A stretch of 64,000 nucleotides of DNA from an uncultured Flavobacteriaceae bacterium (lineage in GTDB: Bacteria > Bacteroidota > Bacteroidia > Flavobacteriales > Flavobacteriaceae): the NCBI GenBank assembly GCA_943789455.1, contig CALSUE010000007.1:1-64000 (forward strand). The letters are read 5' to 3'. Both the position numbers and the translations under genes were made by a program. Under the pieces are notes generated by a model. It was not told the DNA's origin. It was given only the letters and a program-made list of their open reading frames with translations, and did no database searches. Below are positions 56,820 to 64,000 of this stretch, in pieces. The stretch's first letter is position 1. Each line of letters opens with the position of its first letter.

Positions 56820-58484
56820 ATGTGTGGAATTGTATGTGCATTTGATTTAAAAGAAAGTTCAGGGAAATTAAGAACACAAATTCTAGAAATGTCTAAATCT
56901 ATAAGACACAGGGGGCCAGACTGGAGCGGTATCTATAGTAATGAAAAAGCTATTTTAGCTCATGAAAGGTTAGCTATTGTAGATCCTGCATCCGGTAAAC
57001 AACCCCTGTTTAGTTTGGATAAAAGCCTTGTTCTTGCAGCAAATGGTGAGATCTACAACCACCAAGAACTGAGAGCACAATTTGAAACTTCGTATACATT
57101 TCAAACACAATCAGACTGTGAAATAATATTGGCGCTATATCAAGAAAAAGGAAGTGCTTTTCTTGATGATTTGAATGGAATTTTTGGATTTGCAATCTAT
57201 GATTCAAACAAAGATGAATATTTTGTTGCCAGAGATCATATGGGTATTATTCCATTATATATTGGATGGGATAAAAATGGTACTTTTTATGTAGCATCAG
57301 AATTAAAAGCTTTAGAAGGAGTCTGTAATAAAATAGAAGTATTTCCTCCGGGCCATTTTATGTCGAGTAAAGATGGAAAACTTACAAAATGGTATCAAAG
57401 AGATTGGATGGATTTTGAAGCTGTAAAAGAAAACCGCACATCTATAGATGAATTAAAAGACGCACTTGAAGCTGCTGTTCATAGACAATTAATGTCTGAT
57501 GTTCCATATGGTGTTTTACTTTCTGGAGGTTTAGACTCATCCATTACCTCTGCTGTAGCAAAAAAATATGCACAAAAAAGAATTGAATCTGGAGATACTC
57601 AAGAAGCTTGGTGGCCACAGCTACATTCTTTTTCAATAGGGCTAGAAGGATCACCAGATTTGGCTGCTGCTCAAATCGTGTCAGACCATATTGGCACTAT
57701 TCATCATGAAGTAACCTTTACCATCCAGGAAGGGCTAGATGCAATTCGTGATGTTATTTATCATTTAGAAACTTATGACATTACCACTATTAGAGCTTCG
57801 ACTCCGATGTATTTATTAGCAAGAGTTATTAAATCTATGGGGATAAAAATGGTGTTATCTGGAGAAGGGGCTGATGAAATTTTTGGAGGCTATTTATATT
57901 TTCACAAAGCTCCAAATGCTGAAGAATTACACAAAGAAACTGTACGAAAGCTCGATAAATTATATCAATATGATTGTCTTCGCGCCAACAAAAGTTTAGC
58001 TGCCTGGGGTATAGAAGGTCGTGTACCGTTCCTAGACAAAGAATTTATGGATGTTGCCATGAGAATTAACCCACAAGATAAAATGATTAATGGAGAGCGT
58101 ATGGAAAAATGGGTATTGCGTAAAGCTTTTGAAGAATACCTTCCAGAATCTGTTGCTTGGAGACAAAAAGAACAATTTTCAGATGGAGTTGGCTACAGTT
58201 GGATAGATACGCTAAAAACATTAGTGGACACCTCCGTGTCTGATGAACTAATGCAACAAGCAAAACATCGTTTCCCTGTTCAAACTCCAAGAACAAAAGA
58301 AGAGTTTTATTACCGAACTATTTTTGAAGAACATTTTCCATCGGAAACTGCGGCTTTAACGGTGCCATCTGTTCCTTCTATTGCTTGCAGTACTCCAACT
58401 GCTTTAGCTTGGGACAAAAGCTTCCAAAATATGAACGAACCAAGTGGAAGAGCTATAAAAACTGTTCATGAAGATGCTTATTAA
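56820..58484 (+). CDS. asnB: Asparagine synthase, glutamine-hydrolysing
   Basis: Makes asparagine from aspartate, ATP and glutamine. The N-terminal class II amidotransferase domain starts MCGIVCAFD with Cys2 as nucleophile after removal of Met, and has RHRGPDWSG, ANGEIYNH and QSDCEIIL. The synthase domain has the ATP loop LLSGGLDSSITSAVAKKY and MVLSGEGADEIFGGYLYFHKAP. Length (554) matches the AsnB form of Enterobacteriaceae. It is divergent from the trp operon; the upstream 430 bp holds the trp leader and an AT-rich region that must carry its promoter. Confidence 0.96.
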   Translation: MCGIVCAFDLKESSGKLRTQILEMSKSIRHRGPDWSGIYSNEKAILAHERLAIVDPASGKQPLFSLDKSLVLAANGEIYNHQELRAQFETSYTFQTQSDCEIILALYQEKGSAFLDDLNGIFGFAIYDSNKDEYFVARDHMGIIPLYIGWDKNGTFYVASELKALEGVCNKIEVFPPGHFMSSKDGKLTKWYQRDWMDFEAVKENRTSIDELKDALEAAVHRQLMSDVPYGVLLSGGLDSSITSAVAKKYAQKRIESGDTQEAWWPQLHSFSIGLEGSPDLAAAQIVSDHIGTIHHEVTFTIQEGLDAIRDVIYHLETYDITTIRASTPMYLLARVIKSMGIKMVLSGEGADEIFGGYLYFHKAPNAEELHKETVRKLDKLYQYDCLRANKSLAAWGIEGRVPFLDKEFMDVAMRINPQDKMINGERMEKWVLRKAFEEYLPESVAWRQKEQFSDGVGYSWIDTLKTLVDTSVSDELMQQAKHRFPVQTPRTKEEFYYRTIFEEHFPSETAALTVPSVPSIACSTPTALAWDKSFQNMNEPSGRAIKTVHEDAY

Positions 58485-58535
58485 GGATAATTAAAAGAAC
58501 GAATTCATCAAATAATTTTCAATTTTTGTTAATCT

Positions 58536-58565
58536 AGGGTTTACGAACTTAAGTTGGTAAACCCT
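58536..58565. repeat. Thirty-base near-perfect palindrome between asnB and gyrB
   Basis: The arms AGGGTTTACGAACTT (58536-58550) and AAGTTGGTAAACCCT (58551-58565) differ from perfect complementarity at one position and have no loop between them. No T-run follows, so it is a weak terminator candidate at best, but it could form a hairpin in the asnB mRNA tail or bind a dimeric regulator. The rest of the 372-bp gap between asnB and gyrB holds no gene I can see. Confidence 0.55.
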
Positions 58566-58763
58566 GGATGCAAATACGTCATAAGATTAGCGTATACTCT
58601 AAAAAAATTAGATTCATATTTTCTGTTTTAAGCTATTAATTTATTTTTTAAAAAAGTGACTTATCCTTTCTTTTTAAAGTTGTGTTTTAAGGTAATTTAG
58701 AGCTGATTTAAGCCATTATTTAGTAATTAACAAATGTTGATAAAACTGAGTGATAATAACGAA

Positions 58764-58799
58764 TTGACTCGCTAAAAATTCTGTTTTTTTGTAAATTTG
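58764..58799 (+). promoter_or_regulatory. Candidate gyrB promoter
   Basis: TTG at 58764-58766 and TAAATTTG at 58792-58799 fit the flavobacterial promoter pattern, though the 25-base spacing is a little long. The start codon of gyrB lies 58 bases downstream of the -7 box. Confidence 0.4.
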
Positions 58800-58844
58800 G
58801 GAATTGAGAATTTTATTGTTTTTATAACTATTCTTAAGGTTTAA

Positions 58845-60794
<1,950 letters not shown>

Positions 60795-60860
60795 ACTCTC
60801 AAACGAGAACACATAAAAATTCGATTATAAATATTTTTTTAAATTATAAAACAAAAGAAC

Positions 60861-61787
60861 ATGAAAATTACAGTTGTAGGAGCAGGTGCTGTTGGAGCTA
60901 GCTGTGCAGAATATATTGCCATTAAAGACTTTGCTTCTGAAGTTGTATTATTAGATATTAAAGAAGGCTATGCTGAGGGAAAAGCAATGGACTTGATGCA
61001 AACCGCTTCTTTAAATAGTTTTGATACAAAAATAACAGGAACAACCAACGATTATTCAAAAACTGCTAATTCAGATATTTGTGTAATTACATCAGGTATT
61101 CCAAGAAAACCAGGAATGACAAGAGAGGAATTAATTGGCATCAATGCTGGTATTGTAAAAACAGTTTCTTCTAACTTAATCAAGCATTCTGAAAACACAA
61201 TTATCATTGTAGTCTCTAACCCAATGGATACCATGACGTACTTAGTACACAAAACCACTGGAATTCCAAAAAATAGAATTATTGGAATGGGTGGAGCACT
61301 CGATTCTGCGCGATTTAAATACAGATTAGCAGAAGCTTTAGAGGCTCCAATTTCTGATGTTGACGGAATGGTTATTGGGGGGCATTCTGATAAAGGAATG
61401 GTGCCATTAACGAGATTAGCCACGCGTAATTCTGTACCAGTTTCAGAATTTATTTCAGAGGAACGATTAGAGCAAGTACTTCAGGACACCAAAGTTGGAG
61501 GCGCTACGCTAACAGGCTTACTAGGAACTTCTGCTTGGTATGCACCTGGCGCTGCTGTTAGTGGATTGGTTCAAGCAATTGCTTGTGATCAACGAAAAAT
61601 ATTTCCATGTTCTACACTATTAGATGGAGAATATGGTTTACATGATTTATGTATTGGAGTTCCTGTTGTATTAGGAAAAAATGGAATTGAAAAAATTGTT
61701 GATATCAAATTAAGTGATGCTGAAAAAGCACATTTAAAAGAATCTGCAGAAGGTGTTACTAAAACCAATGGATTATTAGCATTATAA
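60861..61787 (+). CDS. mdh: Malate dehydrogenase
   Basis: NAD-dependent TCA-cycle enzyme of 308 residues, of the LDH-like class. The Rossmann start is ITVVGAGAVGASCAEYIA with Asp in VVLLDIKEG selecting NAD; ITSGIPRKPGMTREELIGINAGIV is the mobile loop with Arg residues for substrate binding; VSNPMDTMTYLV; catalytic His in MVIGGHSDKGMVPL. It is followed by a strong terminator. Confidence 0.95.
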   Translation: MKITVVGAGAVGASCAEYIAIKDFASEVVLLDIKEGYAEGKAMDLMQTASLNSFDTKITGTTNDYSKTANSDICVITSGIPRKPGMTREELIGINAGIVKTVSSNLIKHSENTIIIVVSNPMDTMTYLVHKTTGIPKNRIIGMGGALDSARFKYRLAEALEAPISDVDGMVIGGHSDKGMVPLTRLATRNSVPVSEFISEERLEQVLQDTKVGGATLTGLLGTSAWYAPGAAVSGLVQAIACDQRKIFPCSTLLDGEYGLHDLCIGVPVVLGKNGIEKIVDIKLSDAEKAHLKESAEGVTKTNGLLAL

Positions 61788-61807
61788 ACACCCATACTCT
61801 TAAATAA

Positions 61808-61837
61808 AAAACCAGCCTTTTGGGCTGGTTTTTTTAT
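61808..61837 (+). terminator. Intrinsic terminator after mdh
   Basis: AAAACCAGCC and GGCTGGTTTT form a 10-bp GC-containing stem with a five-base loop followed by a run of T. It lies between the convergent mdh and fhs genes. Confidence 0.88.
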
Positions 61838-61860
61838 TCCTAATAAATAGACTTTTAATC

Positions 61861-63537
61861 TTAAGACAATCCAGATATTACACCATTTTTGTTTATTGTC
61901 ATACCTTCTGACGCTGGAACTGGAGGCAAACCGGGCATGCGCATCATTTTTCCTAAAATTGGAATAATAAATTGGGCACCAGCAGCGATTTCAATTTCTC
62001 GAACAGTAACCGTAAAACCTTCAGGTCTTCCTATCAATTGTTCATTATCTGAAAAAGATTTTTGTGTTTTTGCCATACAAATAGCAAAATCATTAAATCC
62101 TAATCTGTTAATTCTCCTCAAATTTAGCTGTGCTTTTTTACTGTATTCCACTTTAGCGGCTCCGTAGATTTCTTTAGCAATTACTTCAATTTTTTCTGTT
62201 ACAGGACTTTTCCAGTCATACAATGGTTTGTATTGCGTTGCTTTATTTTCTATGACAGCAACTACAGCTTTTGCCAATTCTTTGGTACCTTCTCCTCCTT
62301 TTGCCCATCCCTCAGATAAAACTGCATGAACACCTAAACTTTGACATTTTTCAATGACAAAAGCAACCTCCTCTGCAGTATCAGAAACGAATGAATTAAC
62401 AGCTACCACAGGTTCTATATTATATTTTCTAATATTTTCTATATGCTTCTCTAGATTTTTGAAACCTGATGTTACCGCCGCTAAGTTTTGCACATTATAA
62501 TCTTCTTTTTTTACACCTCCATGATGACGTAATGCTCTAATCGTGGCAACTAAAACCACACATTTTGGATTTAAATTTGCAAAAGCAGACTTAATATTCA
62601 AGAACTTTTCTGCACCTAAATCTGCACCAAAACCAGCTTCGGTAACCACGTAATTAGACAAAGACAAGCCCATTTTAGTTGCAATAATTGTATTTGTTCC
62701 TTGTGCTATATTTGCAAAGGGACCACCGTGAATGATCGCTGGATTTTCTTCTAGAGTCTGAACTAAATTTGGCTTTATAGCATCTTTTAATAAAATTGCC
62801 ATGGCATTTTCTGCCTTTAGATCTCTCGCAAACACAGGTTTTTTATCATAAGTAAATCCTATAAAAATATCACCTAAACGTTGCTTTAAATTGTCAAAAT
62901 CTGTTGCCATACAAAGAATTGCCATCACCTCTGAAGCTGGCGTGATATTAAACCCATCTTGTCTTGGCACTCCATTTGCTGTTCCTCCTAAACCAATAGT
63001 AATATCTCTTAACGCTCTATCGTTCATGTCTATTACTCTTTTCCAAAGTATAGTTCTAGGGTCTATGTTTAAGTTTGAAACTTTATTTTGAATATTATTA
63101 TCAATTAATGCAGACAATAAATTATTTGCTTTTTCAATTGCATTAAAATCTCCTGTGAAATGTAAATTAATATCTTCCATAGGCACAACCTGAGAATACC
63201 CACCTCCTGCAGCACCTCCTTTAATGCCAAAAACAGGCCCTAAAGAGGGTTCCCTTAACACAACTGTAGCTTGTTTTCCAATCTTATTCAAGCCTTCTGA
63301 AAGACCAATCGAAATCGTTGTTTTCCCCTCACCTGCGGGTGTTGGGGTTAAAGCTGTTACCAAGATTAAGTTATTCTCTGCTGCTTTAGCCTCATCTATA
63401 AGGTGTAATGGTAATTTTGCTTTATACTTTCCGTACATCTCAATGTCATCCTCTTTTACCCCTATTTTTTTTGCAATAGTAGTAATATGCACTAACTTCT
63501 TAGCCTGTGCAATTTCGATATCAGATAGATGGCTCAT
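61861..63537 (-). CDS. fhs: Formate-tetrahydrofolate ligase
   Basis: ATP-dependent enzyme that makes 10-formyltetrahydrofolate. The P-loop-like segment is TALTPTPAGEGKTTISIGLSEGL; further family segments are LREPSLGPVFGIKGGAAGGGYSQV, HFTGDFNAI, and VTEAGFGADLGAEKFLNIK. I place the start at the ATG at 63537 (MSHLSDIEIAQAKKL) rather than at 63606, because the extra 23 residues do not look like coding sequence; this gives 558 residues, normal for the family. It is divergent from the secDF gene. Confidence 0.95.
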   Translation of the reverse strand: MSHLSDIEIAQAKKLVHITTIAKKIGVKEDDIEMYGKYKAKLPLHLIDEAKAAENNLILVTALTPTPAGEGKTTISIGLSEGLNKIGKQATVVLREPSLGPVFGIKGGAAGGGYSQVVPMEDINLHFTGDFNAIEKANNLLSALIDNNIQNKVSNLNIDPRTILWKRVIDMNDRALRDITIGLGGTANGVPRQDGFNITPASEVMAILCMATDFDNLKQRLGDIFIGFTYDKKPVFARDLKAENAMAILLKDAIKPNLVQTLEENPAIIHGGPFANIAQGTNTIIATKMGLSLSNYVVTEAGFGADLGAEKFLNIKSAFANLNPKCVVLVATIRALRHHGGVKKEDYNVQNLAAVTSGFKNLEKHIENIRKYNIEPVVAVNSFVSDTAEEVAFVIEKCQSLGVHAVLSEGWAKGGEGTKELAKAVVAVIENKATQYKPLYDWKSPVTEKIEVIAKEIYGAAKVEYSKKAQLNLRRINRLGFNDFAICMAKTQKSFSDNEQLIGRPEGFTVTVREIEIAAGAQFIIPILGKMMRMPGLPPVPASEGMTINKNGVISGLS

Positions 63538-63629
63538 AGTTTGAGTTTTATTTTGTTGATAGTTGTTTATCACTCTTAAAATGCGGGTAAATATACATAA
63601 TTTCATTAGGCTAATCTTATTGTAAATAC

Positions 63630-63637
63630 TATATTTG
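63630..63637 (+). promoter_or_regulatory. Candidate -7 box TATATTTG of secDF
   Basis: TATATTTG followed by CA matches the flavobacterial TAnnTTTG(C) consensus and lies 38 bases before the secDF ATG. No clear TTG stands about 20 bases upstream, so confidence is limited. Confidence 0.4.
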
Positions 63638-63674
63638 CACGTTTTAAAAAGAAGTCGACTAAAATTAAACGAAG

Positions 63675-64000
63675 ATGCAAAACAAAGGACTTATAAGATT
63701 ATTTGCAATCCTTTTCGGATTGGTAAGTTTATACCAACTTTCTTTTTCATTCTTTACCTCTAAGGTAGAAAATGAAGCCAAAGAATATGCAAAATCTAGA
63801 GGTAATCTAGATAACGGAAGAGAATTAGCAAGTTTAGAGAAAAAATACCTTGATAGTGTAAACAATCTTGAGGTTATAAATTTGGGAATCTCTCAATTTA
63901 CCTACAATGATATCAAAGACAAAGAAATGAATCTTGGTCTAGATTTAAAAGGTGGGATCAATGCAATTTTACAAGTCTCTGTAAAAGAAGTATTAATTTC
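63675..64000 (+). CDS. secDF: Protein translocase subunit SecD/SecDF, 3' end outside the window
   Basis: ATG at 63675 opens a frame to the edge of the window. The product begins MQNKGLIRLFAILFGLVSLYQLSFSF, a first membrane helix, followed by a charged periplasmic segment and LGLDLKGGINAILQVSVKEVL, the conserved LGLDLxGG start of SecD. In Bacteroidota SecD and SecF are usually fused into one long protein; the fusion cannot be confirmed here. The protein helps release exported proteins from the Sec channel using the proton gradient. Confidence 0.9.
   Translation, partial: MQNKGLIRLFAILFGLVSLYQLSFSFFTSKVENEAKEYAKSRGNLDNGRELASLEKKYLDSVNNLEVINLGISQFTYNDIKDKEMNLGLDLKGGINAILQVSVKEVLI

Noticed and set aside
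63538..63606. An upstream start for fhs at 63606
   Set aside because: The extra 23 residues do not resemble the family and overlap the probable promoter region of the divergent secDF gene.
63665..63865. A minus-strand frame opposite the start of secDF
   Set aside because: The plus strand has a clear SecD N-terminus with the LGLDLKGG motif, so the minus-strand frame is a shadow.

Overview
This is a chromosomal window from a low-GC member of the Bacteroidota, most likely a marine flavobacterium (Flavobacteriaceae). The evidence is the AT-rich sequence, type IX secretion (T9SS) C-terminal sorting domains, a hybrid two-component regulator of the glycan-utilisation type, TAnnTTTG promoter boxes, many short-lipobox lipoproteins and the housekeeping gene content. 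I saw no rRNA, tRNA, CRISPR array, integrase, transposase or phage gene.

Layout. 0-3.7 kb: small hypothetical genes, degraded gene remnants (1.2-1.7 kb), a DUF1330 gene and an HMA-MauE-like membrane protein. 3.7-19.1 kb: a sulfatase island with five S1-type sulfatases, a hybrid histidine kinase/AraC regulator (HTCS), a T9SS-sorted surface protein with a duplicated domain, and a two-repeat lipoprotein. There is no SusC/SusD pair or glycoside hydrolase in view, so this is either one end of a polysaccharide-utilisation locus or a stand-alone desulfation cluster. Between 6.85 and 12.08 kb the reading frames are broken by about 14 single-base indels, affecting the second sulfatase's tail, the whole HTCS and the third sulfatase; genes on both sides are intact. 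19.3-35.8 kb: a BCCT transporter, an HhH lipoprotein with a membrane partner, an OYE-type flavin oxidoreductase, glpF-glpK, a PAS protein, a penicillin-acylase-family enzyme, a DUF1295 protein, a large CotH/lamin-tail T9SS protein, an APC permease and an EamA exporter.

36-49 kb: a DNA-binding-like protein of unknown role, two overlapping glycosyltransferases, ftsE, a TPR protein paired with an outer-membrane barrel, an M28 peptidase, a DoxX-like protein, an amidohydrolase and an FKBP lipoprotein. 49.2-56.6 kb: a complete trp operon on the minus strand in the order trpE-G-D-C-F-B-[DUF3050]-A. Upstream of trpE I read a promoter, a 14-codon leader peptide with three consecutive Trp codons, and an intrinsic terminator with a competing pairing, which together form a classical ribosome-mediated attenuator. 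56.8-64 kb: asnB, gyrB, mdh, fhs and the start of secD/secDF.

The strongest non-gene observations are the trp attenuator, the clustered frameshifts in the sulfatase/HTCS region, the DUF3050 gene inside the trp operon, and an orphan minus-strand terminator at 35.86 kb ahead of the EamA gene.
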